Shown one piece after another: positions 1-11,345 of a DNA stretch of 64,000 bases. The notes under the pieces were generated by a model. It had not been told where the DNA came from, made no database searches, and worked only from the letters and a program-made list of their open reading frames with translations. The DNA is from Salticus scenicus (taxonomy: Eukaryota > Arthropoda > Arachnida > Araneae > Salticidae): the NCBI GenBank assembly GCA_963930645.1, contig OZ005648.1:271447830-271511829 (forward strand), given 5' to 3'. Within the stretch, counting starts at the first letter, position 1, and the number at the start of each line of letters is the position of its first letter. Position numbers and translations under genes: made by a program.

Positions 1-465
1 ATTTTTTATATTCGGTGAAAAAAAAATAATTAAAAGAAACATAAAATTTATACTTCGTATTTTTTTTATTGTGTGATTTTATTTTGTGGGTGTTATATTG
101 AAACCATTCAAATATCGAAGGAAAATTCTGTCTTTTTCCCACCCGTGCACTGGCGGGTTAATTTGGTTTTTTATATTAAACATAAACACTACTGGGTTTG
201 AATTTTAACCCATAAATGTCTGATTATTTTTAAAACAATTTAAAAATGTTTTACTTCTTTCCTCTATTAAATAAATCACGTAACGGAAGGAAATGCAAAT
301 GCTTTAAAAAATCACACTTTATTTTAACTATGGTTTACAGCTAAAAAGCAATTTGCAACATGAGGCATTAGACCTTCAAAATTATTCTAATAATACTTTA
401 GAAGACAAAATTGGGTATCATACCGAAAGGCAACACTCGACATTTAAGGGTTTATTTCAAAAGAG
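1..465. other. AT-rich DNA, no gene seen
   Basis: No gene is recognised here. A short GGGTTT/ACCC-rich patch at about 135-215 (TTTCCCACCCG, GGCGGGTTAA, GGGTTTGAATTTTAACCC) resembles internal parts of the hAT-type repeat whose end lies at 1995, so this may be part of the same disrupted element. The rest is A/T-rich with homopolymer runs and only short open frames. Confidence 0.4.
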
Positions 466-885
466 AACAGCTTTTAGACTAAAATAAAACTTGTTACAAA
501 ATAATAGTAAATAATCATAATTAATTAAAAATTAAATTATCTTCATATTCTTAATGTTTGGTTTGATCAAAACTGTAAAATCAATTCTTATTTCATTCTA
601 TTCAGTATTTTACAGGGTTTTTTTTTTGGGGGGGGGGGGGATTAATTGGGTTTTATGGATTTTTTATTGGGGTTTAATTGGGGTTTTTATGTTGAACGTT
701 GAATAATATTATTGGGTTTTAATTTTAAGTTCATTTCCAAAGAGAACAGTTTCAGACTAAAAGAAAAATTATAACAAAATAATTATAATTAATTAAAAAT
801 TAAATGACCTTCATATTCTTAATGTTTGGTTTGGTCTAAACTGTAAAATGAATTCTTATTTCATTCTATTCAGTATTTTATCACA
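466..885 (+). repeat. Direct duplication of a ~147-bp segment, period ~271 bp
   Basis: The segment beginning AGAGAACAG at about 466-612 recurs at about 738-882 in the same orientation. Both copies carry ATATTCTTAATGTTTGGTTTG and TTCATTCTATTCAGTATTTTA, with roughly one difference per ten bases. Between them lies a poly-G run and a GGGTTT-rich stretch (605-735). The duplication is old and has no coding content. It is probably the internal repeat of a degraded transposon. Confidence 0.7.
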
Positions 886-1038
886 ATTTTGAATTATTTT
901 TTTATTATTAAGCTATTTTGTGTAAAATTAAAACTAGTTAGTAACAGAAGAAAAATATTTTAACCCTTCCATGTACTATTTTCATATTACAAATAATTAT
1001 GCATTTTTACATGGCTAAACGTAAAAAAAAAAAAAAAA

Positions 1039-1072
<34 letters not shown>

Positions 1073-1880
1073 TTAATACTGATACTGGCACATTTTATTC
1101 ATATTTGAAAACTTATTTATTAAAGGAATACAAAGCAAAGTTATCACTGCCTGCATTTTACACCCAAGTTACAGAAGTCGATCTAGGTTTTAATTTCTGG
1201 GGTGCATTTTTGTGGGAGAAAAAAATATCATGTAACACCTTCTATTTTATCAGACGTTCTGTAGCGTCTAAAATGTTTATTGTGAAGTTACTAGTGTTTC
1301 GTTGAACTAAGTTATGGGTGATCATTAAAAATAATTCTGGAAACACGGAAAAATTTTATTTAAAAAAAAAAAAAAAAAAAAAAAAATCATTTTTATATAA
1401 TTAAATTTTTTAAAAAGGCTGTTTTAATGAGTTTGAAGTTTGTGAGGGACAACAAAAGAACCTCATTTTTTACCTGTATCGAACCTTACAAGATCAATAT
1501 ATTATATTTGTTAGTTATGTTTAATATTTGTTGTTAAATTCTTAGAATTTTAAGCCAAGTATTATTATTATTATTATTATTTAACATCATGACTTTCAAA
1601 TACAAAAATGTCTAGCAATTTTGTTCATTTATTCTCATCTTGCTTTTTTCAAAACTGTTCCGTTCAAAAGAGATATTGCAGATAGATGGTTGAAATGAAA
1701 TTAATTTTTCTAATGAAACTGAAAAATAATTACATAATTTCAAACTGGCATATCACTAATATGATGCACTATGTTATGTAGATATCCTATACAAAATAAT
1801 TATATATAATAATGTCAAGTAAAAAAATACTAAATTGTTTTTAAAAAAGTGAAAATTTTTATTAGATTAAAAAAAAAAAA
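886..1880. other. AT-rich DNA with homopolymers, no gene seen
   Basis: The stretch contains long runs: A at 1022-1039 followed by T at 1041-1071, A at 1361-1386, and (TTA)n at 1562-1580. A piece at about 1415-1500 (TTTGTGAGGGACAACAAAAGAACCTCA, ACCTGTATCGAACCTTA) resembles the sequence at 2535-2620, suggesting an old dispersed repeat. The open frames are short and of random-looking composition. Confidence 0.4.
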
Positions 1881-1995
1881 AAAAACCTCCCAATAAAACC
1901 CATTTGAAAGTGGATTTTATTAGGGGTTTTTAAATGGGTAAACTCCCAAAAACCCACCCGGGTGTTTTGAATATGTGGGCCGGTCCGAAACCCTG
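1881..1995 (-). mobile_element. hAT-type terminal fragment (CAGGGTTTCGGACC end)
   Basis: Read on the minus strand, the segment starts at 1995 with CAGGGTTTCGGACCGGCCCA and continues with GGGTTT-rich sequence. The same end, diverged, occurs on the plus strand at 53905 (CAGGGTTTTGGACCCGCCCA). A 5'-CAGGG terminus followed by G/C-rich subterminal repeats is usual for hAT non-autonomous elements. The partner end was not identified, so boundaries and target duplication are unknown. Confidence 0.5.
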
Positions 1996-4530
1996 ATCGA
2001 AATTATTTTCAAGAAAATCAACAATCTAAATGTTAATTAATATGAACTACATACTAACTTTAAAAAAATCTAACATTTAAAAGACTTACATTTTATTTTT
2101 TAATAAAGGGCGATTTTTTCATTTGACATTAAGAGGAAATTTCGAATTATCTAACTTTGGGGGTGGGGTGGGAGTGTTGAGTTTCCTGAGCACCTTCTTT
2201 TTCTACACTCCTGGTATAAAACAGTCCTTTTGACTGACAACTATATGTAATCCTGTTGAAGTGAAGAGGAAAAATTGCGGTAATCATCACAAAACTTTTT
2301 TATATATGTTCCTATACAAATTCACACAGTACTAATTAATTATTAAATTTGTTTTCTATGATTAATGCAGGCGATTTTCATCTCAGAGAAGCATAGAACT
2401 AAATGCCCGCCGCCGAGGGGTGAGATGGGGCGGGGGTGATGTGAAACGGGCGTTTTTATAATTTTGAGCTTAGTGAAGTGGCCTATTTTATAAATTTGAT
2501 TTTTGTAAAAAAAAGAACATTTTATGGGCTTGAATTTTGTGAAGGGACCTTTTTATGAAAAGGACTTTTGTGAAAAGGCAGTTAAAAGACCTCAATCTTT
2601 ACCTGGATCCACCTTAGCAAATTAAATATTGTTTTTAAAGTCTTTTTTAATACATGTATAACGAAACTGCAATCTATATAAAAAATAAATAAATAAATAA
2701 ATTAAATAAAATAAAATCTACATATGAGATTAATGTTTAATGGGCTAACAAGATACATACATACATACATCATACATATATACATACATATATATATATA
2801 TATATATAAACCTGATTTTTCCCACTTATTATTATTATTATTATTATTATTATTTTTTTTTTTTTTTTTTAGCCGCTCATATTTACCACTATTTATTGAC
2901 CAGACAGCGCTGTTATAGTTTTGTAGACTAAATAATACAGAATGTAAACTGCTTCAATCTATGTTAATTAATTAATTTTTATTAATTCATTTATTTATTT
3001 CTCCACTATGTTGATGAAACCGAGGATGAAGACCTTTAGAGGTTTAGAAATCGCTGTGACAAGATGAAATATTTGAGAAAATTATTTTTAATTAATAATC
3101 TTTTTTCTTGGGGGGGGGGGGGGGCATTACAGAAATTATAAAAGGCTTATCTATATTTATGATTATGAAAATCAAGGATGGAAGGTTTTGTTGGATTTAA
3201 TATTGATCTAATAAACTATAACCTCTTGGAAAATGAATTTCCACTAATAACCCGCACTTCGCCCAGAAAAAAAGGACAAGGGGGAAAAAATGACGATTTC
3301 AATGAAATGGTGTTATGAAACTTCCTCGTTTCCAAGAGTTGGCAAAAGCGCTCATTGCAATCGTAACACGAAAAGGTCTCTAGTTTAAACCCTGACAAAG
3401 ACAAAATTTTTATTTTTTGCTTTCTTATATATTAAACAGAAGAAAATATTGGATTCGTAAAACCTTTCGACTTTCGTTAGATTTACACGTTTGGAGTTCA
3501 AGTACACGATTTTCCTTTTTTTTTTTTTTTTTTTCGTGAGAACTAATGCACAGTTTTGCAAAAAGTTATATGTATATTGTTGCACCTCGATATAAATTAA
3601 TGCTTATCAACTTTTGGTATAAATCGTCCAATAGACAACGCTGCCATTCCGATTTTTCATATTTTTTAATATGGCAGTATAGGACAAAATTTCATATAAA
3701 TCTACACAATAAGAATTATAGTTAACCAATAATTGTGGCATTAAAAATAAGTTACTTATAATTACAATAGCATGGGGGGGGGGAGAATTTGAAAAAAAAA
3801 AAGCATATATGTATGAGCATCGAGCGCCCCCCCCCCCCTCCCTGACTGTCGTCAATTCCAAGTGCGACGTAAAAAACACAACCGCCGCACCTAAAAGAAC
3901 TCAACAAAAAAACGCATTTCCTCAGATGTCATCTATAGGGCGCAAAAATGACTTTCTTTCGACATTAAGTATTATAATACTTATCTGAGATGATAATGGT
4001 CTGCACTTACCGTCGAAAATAATTTTTAAAAAATTGTATACTACGTGAATTTGTAATAAAGGAGACAGTTTTGTGATGGCCACAATATACTAGTTATGAA
4101 AGAATAATTTTGGTCGTTGTCCTGTGAACACATTTGTTTTTGTTTTAGGGCATTTTTTAAGAACATTTCTTCATATCAGATGAAAAATAAATGATTCCGA
4201 TTTTATTCTACCCCCCTTTAAAGTGTCATTCTTCAATTTTACCAATCATAAAATATGAATAATACCACTATGAAATTAACAGTTATTTTCTAGTTTTAAT
4301 ATTTGGATTAATTTTTTGTTTACTAAAGTTGTTGTAATGCATCAAACCTCGATCGTAAACGCTGACGGAAGTTGTAAATCTCTTTTATCATAATTCCGCA
4401 AAAAACATGACTAGAAATGAAAACGGAAAAAACAGACATATGTTTTTTTACTAATTGTATTATTTATTTCAATGTTTATTGAAGAAAATGTAGATTATTT
4501 TTACATTTTACGTCCAGATACAATTTATAT
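1996..4530. other. Unassigned AT-rich DNA with microsatellites
   Basis: No gene is recognised. Simple repeats are at 2755-2805 (CATA then TA), 2827-2871 (TTA then poly-T), 3110-3124 (poly-G), 3774-3783 (poly-G) and 3825-3838 (poly-C). A dispersed-repeat piece at about 2366-2620 shares GCAGGCGATTTTCATCTCAG with 11397-11416 and its GTGAAGGGACC / TGAAAAGG-type motifs with 34530-34600. Its family was not identified. Short open frames here cross the simple repeats and look spurious. Confidence 0.45.
2755..2871. repeat. Microsatellite cluster: (CATA)n, (TA)n, (TTA)n, poly-T
   Basis: Simple repeats follow one another directly: ACATACATACATAC, an alternating TA tract around 2789-2807, a TTA tract at 2827-2853 and a T run to 2871. 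The small open frame across them only translates the repeats (Tyr/Ile, Leu, Phe runs). Confidence 0.85.
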
Positions 4531-4728
4531 TACACTCCTGCTCAAAAGTTTAGCAAGATTTACAAAATATCAGTCCCCCCCCCCTCCCCTCTAATTTAAA
4601 ACTTGATGAAATGTTCTCAAAACTTGATAAGAAAAGAACAGGTTAGTCACTGCGTTTTTCAGTGAAGGGTTGAGACAAAAATTAAGGAGCTGTCAAAAAA
4701 TTGGGCATAATAAAGTTTGAGTTTACCC

Positions 4729-5817
4729 TAGAGGTCTGCACGGGCCGGGTTCGGGCCGAAATTTTCAATTTGCACTCGGGCCGGGCCTGGATGAAATTTT
4801 TTCCGGGTCGTGTCGGCCCGAATCTTTATCTAGTTTCCTCGTTAATCAACGAAAAGGGAAAATAATAAAGTATTTCTTCAGTTATTTATTTTACATAATT
4901 TTACGTCACATAAAATTTTATTTTGTTAAAAAATGTCTGTAACTTCAATTTAACTGCCTATCAGTCTGTCTGTTCGCGATCTAATTTTCCAAAAATATGT
5001 TTAGCATGTCTCGAAATTAATATATTTTATTTAAAGTAATATTAGATGGTTTCCTATTCAAAATAGTATGCATGTCACTACCAGTTTGCGCACATGTACA
5101 AACAAAAGAAATTAGATATGTTACTGTGTATAAGGCTTTGTGTCCTATGATCTGTAGAGTTTAGGTGGTATGAAAGCTATAAAAATCCTTCCGCTGTAAC
5201 TTTTTCTCTAAGGCTCCTTTTTCTTTTTTCCAGTGCACTGGACGAAAGTAGCACCATTTTTAGCATGTGCAAAAGCACCGTTTCTGTTGAATATGGTTGG
5301 ATTAGCATTAACGTTTTGTTTGACGGATCAGGTGAAAGATTCGCATACATTACGATATGTAAGAGAAAATGTTTGAAAGTGCGTTTTTAGTAGTATTAAC
5401 CATTTTAAATACCTTTCTATATTGTTTGATGAATGCTAATATTTTCGATTTGACTTTTTGTCTGTCTTTGTGCCTTCTGTATGCCTGTAATAATGAATTT
5501 CTGTTTATATATAATTATCTTGTAAAAGTTCAGCAGTTTTCTTAAAGAACATTCTAATGTTTCGCTATATAAAACCTCTACAAAACACATACTAAAAATA
5601 TTTTTCATGTAAAAAGCATGCATTATTTTATTTTACATATTTTTGAATCAGGTCGGGCCTGATTTTTATCGTTATTTGGCCGGACCGGGCCGTACACTGG
5701 GAAAAAATAAACGGGCCGGGCCAAATTTTTCAATTTCATACCAGGCCGGGCCGAGTAAGCAATGCTTTCGTACGGGCCGGGCCCGGAACTGAAAATTTCG
5801 GCCCGTGCAGACCTCTA
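4729..5817. mobile_element. Non-autonomous hAT element, 1,089 bp, with 8-bp target duplication
   Basis: The termini are perfect 19-bp inverted repeats (TAGAGGTCTGCACGGGCCG). They are flanked by an exact 8-bp direct repeat, GTTTACCC, at 4721-4728 and 5818-5825. The subterminal regions are rich in GGGCCGGGC/GGCCCG motifs in both orientations, which hAT transposases typically bind. No transposase frame is visible. The element sits inside the left inverted repeat of the Tc1-like transposon, so it inserted later. A truncated second copy lies at 36546-36762 in the opposite orientation. Confidence 0.92.
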
Positions 5818-6350
5818 GTTTACCCTGTATCATTAAGTGAACGAAATGATCGGTAACTGTGAGATAGATAATATAGACCCTAATGTAGTTTTCCAGGAAA
5901 ATTATCGCCAATTTGAAAAAAACACTTTTGAAACAATATACACTGCATACTGCAATCGGAATAAAAATATATTAAATGTCTCAGGAAATATGAAAATTTT
6001 TATGAAAGGTGTTTTTTAACTGCGCATGTGTGAAGAATTTTTTTTTTTTTTTTTTGGCATAATTTGATAGTCAAATGATTTGTCCCCCATACACCACAAG
6101 CATTGTCAAATATTAAAATTCAGAAAGCGGTACCCAAAAAATAGTAAGCAGTTTTTCAGTTATTGGTCGAAATTGATTTTCTCTTCAAGGGTCATTCACA
6201 AATCGACGTTTTCTTTATATGTCATATATAATTGCAATGAATTACATAAATAAACTTAATGTTTCAAATAAGCTTAACAACCACAAGAAATATATCGTGA
6301 CTCGAGAATGTTGTAATAATATCATTTTATGCATTAAACCACACACACAC

Positions 6351-6386
<36 letters not shown>

Positions 6387-6737
6387 TCGATTTTTTTTTT
6401 TATATTAATAAATAATCAAGAATTACTTTAGAAAATGATAAAATTTAACAAAATAAATATTAATTTTATCTTATTTATAAATTTAAGCTTTTATTAAAAA
6501 GTTGTATATACTTTATATCTAAAAAGAAAATTCGGATTTCAATAATAAAATAAAAAATTTAAGAATTGTGGCCTTTTGTCTACCTTAGTGACCTAGGTCT
6601 TTGTGGCGTGGCCCTCCGTGGAGATCATTTTTAAAATGTCACAGTCCGCCTCCGAATGGTTAGGAGGCCAACAAACTTATCCAATGTTCGTATTTGGCAT
6701 TTCAGGTTAAAGAGTTTTTCGAAAGAAGTTATATACA

Positions 6738-6978
6738 TACTGGAACTGACTGACCAGGAAACTCCCGAGATTTTAACTTCATTGAAAATATTTGGGCTTT
6801 CATAAAGCAAAAATTAAGAAAATATGTTCTAAAAAACTAAAAAGTTTTACAGAAATCTTGCACAAATTTGTTTAAAAAAAAAAAAAAAAAAAAGACAAGC
6901 CAATAATTTAACAAACTCACCGAGTGTATACCCAAAAGAATTTCCGGAATTATTAAATCGAAGGGAAACTAAATAAGT
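6738..6978 (+). pseudogene. Tc1-like transposase C-terminal relic
   Basis: Translation of the frame through ACTGACTGACCAGGAAAC gives D-stop-P-G-N-S-R-D-F-N-F-I-E-N-I-W-A, followed by F-I-K-Q-K-L-R-K-Y. This matches the Tc1 family WPGNSPDLNxIENxW block, which carries the last catalytic Glu of the DDE triad. About 100 bp further, SVYPKRISGIIKSKGN corresponds to the usual C-terminal (S/N)MPKRI...VIKAKG end. The expected Trp codon TGG is TGA, and a poly-A run (6873-6892) breaks the frame. The N-terminal half was not recognised. It belongs to the transposon at 4533-8552 and has the same orientation. Confidence 0.75.
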
Positions 6979-6993
6979 TTTTTATAATTATAC

Positions 6994-7130
6994 TAGCCGC
7001 CTTCGGCGACCAGTTGGTTCGCGATCCCTGAAAAATCCGACTTTACGAAATTCCCGCTCGGTGACGCCTGCGGCGCCTTTTTTCCGTTTCAGGTCTAATA
7101 ACAGCTTGTACTTTCTTTATTTAGTACTAG
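6994..7130 (+). mobile_element. Family B 5'-end fragment
   Basis: Begins CTAGCCGCCTTCGGCGACCA and continues with GGTTCGCGATCCCTGAAAAA and the GCGCCTGCGGCGCC block, as in the complete B copies at 12641, 55259 and 57073. The match stops after AATAACAGCTT, so only about 130 bp of the 5' end is present, followed directly by another repeat fragment. Confidence 0.8.
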
Positions 7131-7440
7131 CAGGCTTTGCCCGCTTCGCTGGTCACTATATTTAAATGAATTTAAAAAAGAATCAATATTTTTTATACCG
7201 CTCTACAAATTAAAACTAAAAAGAAAATACATTGAAATTGCTTAAAAACTTCGCTTCGGGTCCTCGCTGCCTTCGGCAGAGTCTTCCTCACCACAACGTC
7301 TTGGTACTAGATAATTCAATTTAATTTATAGAGATGTCAATAATATAGGAAAAAATGCATTAGTCACTCTCTTTTTGATAATAAACAGAACGGAAAACGC
7401 ATAATATTTTACATGGAGATATTTTGTATAGTTAGATCAA

Positions 7441-7471
<31 letters not shown>

Positions 7472-7965
7472 AAAAAAAAAAAATTCTTTTCCTTTTTTTC
7501 CCACTTGCATTACAAAAATATTTGAAATAAAACTGAGAAAAAACAATGAAACAGCTTGGACTTCTTGGCGGAATTTGAAATTTGGAACTGAAGTAGCTCG
7601 GACGTTTCTCGCCAAAATGTTTACTTACGCATTTGCGATACCCATATTAACTCATCGTCGAAATAACAACAAAAATATAAATAATTGTAAGAAAAAAAAA
7701 AGAAAAGAAAACTTTTTTATATACCATGTTTTTAAATTTTCTGTTGAATCTTATAGCTATAGAACTACATTAGTACTTTATCAATGTGTAGAAAAATTTT
7801 AAAGTGATAATGACGTAAATTTTTGAGAGAGGCATAATTTTTTACAATTTTTTAATGTTCACGTCTAATTAAATGTATTTATTTTTATGTCAAAAGAAAA
7901 TAAATTCGTATTTTATTTATTTATTTATTTATTTGGCAACAATTAAATTGTAGCTAATATTTATT
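7131..7965 (+). mobile_element. Composite of CTAGCAGGC-type and family C fragments
   Basis: At 7125-7310 a fragment starts CTAGCAGGCTTTGCCCGCTTC and contains the palindrome CTGCCTTCGGCAG. A sister copy of its start is at 33474. From about 7715 to 7965 the sequence (TATACCATGTTTTTAAATTT, ACATTAGTACTTTATCAATG, ATGACGT) matches the family C non-tandem part at 23945-24145 and, inverted, at 10660-10860. A long A run at 7441-7470 lies between. Open frames in this interval translate the A/T runs and are not credited. Confidence 0.65.
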
Positions 7966-8240
7966 TTCATACTTTAATTAAATAAAAGAAAACTTTGCAA
8001 CGTAATATCTTTAAATCTAATAACTTGATGTATATAGTGTTCTCACAAAAAAATGAACAGATTTTAGAGCTCTTTTTAAAAAGTATAACGTTTATGCAGT
8101 ATCATTTTAAAAAATTCATCAGTTTTTAAGGTTTTTACTAAAAAAAAAAGGCCGACTTTCATCACCAAAGTAGTTGAATCTAGATCAACAATAGGAGTGG
8201 TTCACCCGGATGTGTTTCGCCAACAAATTCTTTATTTTAT
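7966..8240. other. Interior of the Tc1-like transposon, no gene
   Basis: AT-rich sequence between the family C piece and the right long inverted repeat of the transposon. No transposase-like frame was recognised on either strand. Confidence 0.4.
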
Positions 8241-8552
8241 TTATATATAGATGCTATCGTTACACAAATGCATCCAAAAATTTTATAGAGTCTATATTGG
8301 CATATCCTCAGTTGCAGATCATTTTATTCATTTAATGATACAGAGTGATCGCAAACATTATTTATTTTGCTCAGTTTGTTGACGGACCCTTAATTATTGT
8401 GGCAATCTAATCCTCACAGGAAAACACAAAGACTAATCTGTTCTTTAGATATATAGTGTTTCAGAACATTTCATCAAGAAATAAAGTTTTAAATTAGGGG
8501 GAAAAAAAAAACTGATCGTTTGTAAATCTTGCTAAACTTTTGAGCTACAGTG

Positions 8553-8695
8553 TATTAGTATGTTTTTTTTTTTTTTTTTTTTTTTTTTTAAGTCCTTGCA
8601 CGCGGTAGTGTGCATGTAAAATCCAAGGTAAAAAATAAAATATAATAATAATAATGTAGGTAGTGTTTTCAAATTTATTATTATTATTTTGATGT
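8553..8695. repeat. Simple-sequence spacer (poly-T and AT-trinucleotides)
   Basis: A T run at 8563-8589 and AATAATAATAAT and TTATTATTATT tracts separate the Tc1-like transposon from the next element. Nothing else is visible. Confidence 0.7.
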
Positions 8696-8773
8696 TTAAG
8701 AGCGGACAATACCTAATCTCGCCGACAACTAAGGCCCATGTTGTTCTCTGGAAATTTTTTTATCTTACAATAA

Positions 8774-9728
8774 CAGGGTTGAAAAAACCCAGCCCAGTGG
8801 GAATTTTGGGTTTTATCAGTTTTTTTTTTTTTTTTTTGGGGGGGGGGGGGAGAGGGGGGGTTATCGGATTTAATCATGGTGTTTTGGCTTTAATCAGGGT
8901 TTTTTCAGAGTATTTTCGGGTTTTATCAGAGTTTTCAGGAATATTTTCTTTCTTCCATTTTTTAAACATTAAGTATAAGATATTATACTTAATGTTTAAA
9001 ATAATAAGACAATTACAGAAAAAAATGTTAATTATTCATTAAGATCAAAATTTAAAAAAATTAATTTTAAAATTTCTAAAGTTTTTTCGTGATTAAGTTA
9101 TAAAGAACAGTACAGTTATTAAAAATTAAATAACTGTACTTTAATTATTTTAAAATTCTGTTTATCTGCCCTTTGTAACAAAAAACCAGGATTTTAATAA
9201 TTATTTAGTGCTGCTTCATTAAATTTTTCGTATTAAATAGATTTTCATAAAATATTTTTTATTATTATGCATCTACATTACTTAACTGTGTTGCACTGCT
9301 AAAGTTTTCAGAATTCTTTAAAATTCGATTTTTATTTATTTATATTTTACATTCCTCGAGTTCCACAATTTTCTTTTTGACAAACAACTCTGTCTTTTCT
9401 TGTTTTTATTTCTTTTAACATAATTTTTTTTTTATTCTGTTTTAATAAGATAATCAGACATTTGTTTTCATGGGGAATTTTTCAGGATTTTTTTTTTTTT
9501 TTTTAGAGCAGTTTGAGCACTTCCAATATTTCTGAAAATTCTTTGTTCACGTTCTAATAATGTATAATACCTGTTTCATATTTATATGTTTATTGTAAGT
9601 TAGATAAAAGCGCAGTTTTGTTGTAAATAAGGATTTTGAAAAAACCTACTTGAGTTTTCTCTTGGTTTTTACTGAAAACCGGGGTTTTACTGAAACACCC
9701 CCGATTTGGCAAAATCAAGCCAACCCTG
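8774..9728. mobile_element. Non-autonomous hAT-like element, ~955 bp (CAGGGTTG ends)
   Basis: Ends are CAGGGTTG and CAACCCTG, followed inward by repeats of GGGTTTTATCAG and GGTTTTTACTG type. A 7-bp direct repeat ACAATAA flanks it (8767-8773 and 9729-9735), possibly an 8-bp duplication with one changed base. The paralogous MITE at 33963 has no insertion at the matching point. The interior holds a perfect 18-bp hairpin (8960-9001). There is no transposase frame. The 117-residue open frame starting at 8689 crosses the boundary of two elements and is not a gene. Confidence 0.82.
8960..9001. repeat. Perfect 18-bp inverted repeat
   Basis: TTTTAAACATTAAGTATA is followed after a 6-base loop (AGATAT) by its exact complement. 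The hairpin lies within the hAT-like element. Its perfection in an otherwise diverged element suggests a recent origin or maintenance by repair. Confidence 0.9.
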
Positions 9729-9929
9729 ACAATAACTCATTACCTAATGCATTTTTTAAATTTCCGCTTTTACATTCATGTAAGTCACAACCGTTAGTAT
9801 TAATTTAGCGATTGTGAATTTACTAAATGTAAAAAAGAAAAAAAAAAATGATTAGTTGTGGAAATAAATTTTCCTATGGAATAATATAGGCATTGGCTGT
9901 CAGCGACATTAGGTATCGTATGCTCTTAA

Positions 9930-10440
9930 TGAGTTTTCGTATGAGCTTTTACGCTTTCCATCGGGCCATAACATCAAATGGAGTACGATTATGCAATTTC
10001 ATTGTTTATATGAAATTCACCAGCTTTTTACTTATTTAAGCAAACTGTATCTGACGGTTGTAAAGTTTCTCCCCTCCCCAATTTACCTTTTTTTCTGATC
10101 GAATCCCCGCCTCTCCCAATGGCCTATTCAGCTATTTAAAAAAAAAAGTGGGGGGGGGGCAAATAATACACGTAACCGCTCTGAGTTTAAGTTACGTGAT
10201 AAATAAATAAATAAAAACCTGCAACAATAGCTAGACTTTTCACCAGTCGAAAAAAGTAGGCACGAGTGCATCATCAAAGCGGCTGCCCATTTATAAACGC
10301 AAGATGCTCAAAGAAACAACAAATAACACTAAAAAATACTCCGAAGGACCGGTGTGGAAAAGTAATTATAGTATGTAGTGGTCAACACAAAATTTTCTTA
10401 TACAAATTACAGCAGCGTGCGAACTAATTTATTAAAATTA
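9930..10440. other. Unassigned DNA, no gene seen
   Basis: No recognisable gene or complete element. A C-rich patch (10070-10130) and a poly-G run (10150-10159) occur, possibly remnants of hAT-type repeats. Open frames are short. Confidence 0.4.
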
Positions 10441-11129
10441 TTATTACCATATTTTTATTAACTTCTATTCTTGTTTGTTTGTCCGGTACAAATCTTGCAA
10501 TCGAATTTTAACTAACTTCCCTACTAGCTAGACATTTGAAACTTTCACAGTAGCTCAGAACCCGATGACAGCACAATACTTCGAATTCCGATTTTCGAAT
10601 AGTTTTCTTTTACTTTATTAAAATATGAAAATAATAAGCTCCTAATAGCATTAAAATATTAGCTATAATTTAATTGTTGCCAAAAAGAAATTTACGAGTT
10701 CATTTTATTTCAACATAAAAATAAATACATTTAATTAAACGTGAACGTTAAAAAATTATAAAAAGTTAAATTATGCATCTCAAAAAATTGACGTCATTAT
10801 CAAATTAAAAATTTTATACACATTGATAAGAGCTCTATTATTCATTACAACGTGTTATATAAAAAGTTTTTTTTTTTTTTAAATCTTATTCTTATTAACT
10901 TCAATTCTTGTTTGTTTGTTTGTCCGGTACAAATCTTGCAATCGAATTTTAACTAACTTCCCTACTAGCTAGACATTTGAAACTTTTACAATAGCTCAGA
11001 ACCCGATGACAACACAATACTTCGAAGTCCAATTTTCGAATTTTTGATTAGTTTTCTTATAATTAAAATAATAAAATCCTAACAGCGTTAAAATAGCCAT
11101 TAAAATATTAGCTATAATTCAATGGGCGA

Positions 11130-11167
<38 letters not shown>

Positions 11168-11345
11168 ACGAGTTAATTTTCTTTCGATATAAAAATAAAT
11201 AGATTTATTAAAAAATTGTAAAAAGTTAAATTATGCATCTCACAAAAATTGACGTCATTATCACTTTAAAAATTTTATGCACATTGATAAGAGTTCTATG
11301 AATAATCAAAAAATTTAAAACATGGTATATAAAAAGTTTTTTTTA
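10441..11345 (-). mobile_element. Family C, two tandem copies (period ~441 bp)
   Basis: GTCCGGTACAAATCTTGCAA occurs at 10481 and again at 10922, and the two ~441-bp units match along their length (CTAACTTCCCTACTAGCTAG, AGCTCAGAACCCGATGAC, AATTATGCATCTCA, ATTGACGTCATTATCA). Read on the minus strand they match the plus-strand family C array at 25975-26815, including its last unit and TTGTAC(C/T)GGACAAACAAACAAG terminal part. The second copy contains a long A run (11131-11165). No coding content is seen. Confidence 0.85.

Larger units (their letters stand above)
4533..8552 (+). mobile_element. Tc1-like transposon with long inverted repeats, interrupted by later insertions
   Basis: Both ends carry the same inverted sequence: CACT...GCTCAAAAGTTTAGCAAG at 4533 and its complement ending at 8552, each flanked by TA (4531-4532 and 8553-8554). 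The similarity continues inward for roughly 300 bp (for example CTGTATCATTAA, ATGATC, AATATAGACC), so the inverted repeats are long. Between them is a relic of the C-terminal half of a Tc1 transposase. The 4.0-kb length is explained by nested insertions: a hAT element at 4729-5817 and B-, D/L- and C-like repeat pieces at 6994-7965. TA duplication, long inverted repeats and the transposase relic together give the Tc1/mariner assignment. It is clearly inactive. Confidence 0.8.
8700..9925. mobile_element. TTAA-flanked palindromic MITE, split by a hAT insertion
   Basis: Left end GAGCGGACAATACCTAATC (8700) and right end GATACCTAATGTCGC in inverted form (to 9925) are both bordered by TTAA (8696-8699, 9926-9929). 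The arms are long, continuing through CCCATGTTGTTC / AATAATATAGG and TTCTAAATGTAA-type sequence. An uninterrupted copy is at 33963-34399. Insertion at TTAA is characteristic of piggyBac elements, but the termini do not start with CCC, so the superfamily is left open. The hAT element 8774-9728 lies in the left arm. Confidence 0.75.

Noticed and set aside
7413..7802. 129-residue open frame with a poly-Lys start
   Set aside because: It translates a long A run and then a family C fragment; no conserved domain, and the reverse strand is open only because of the same run.
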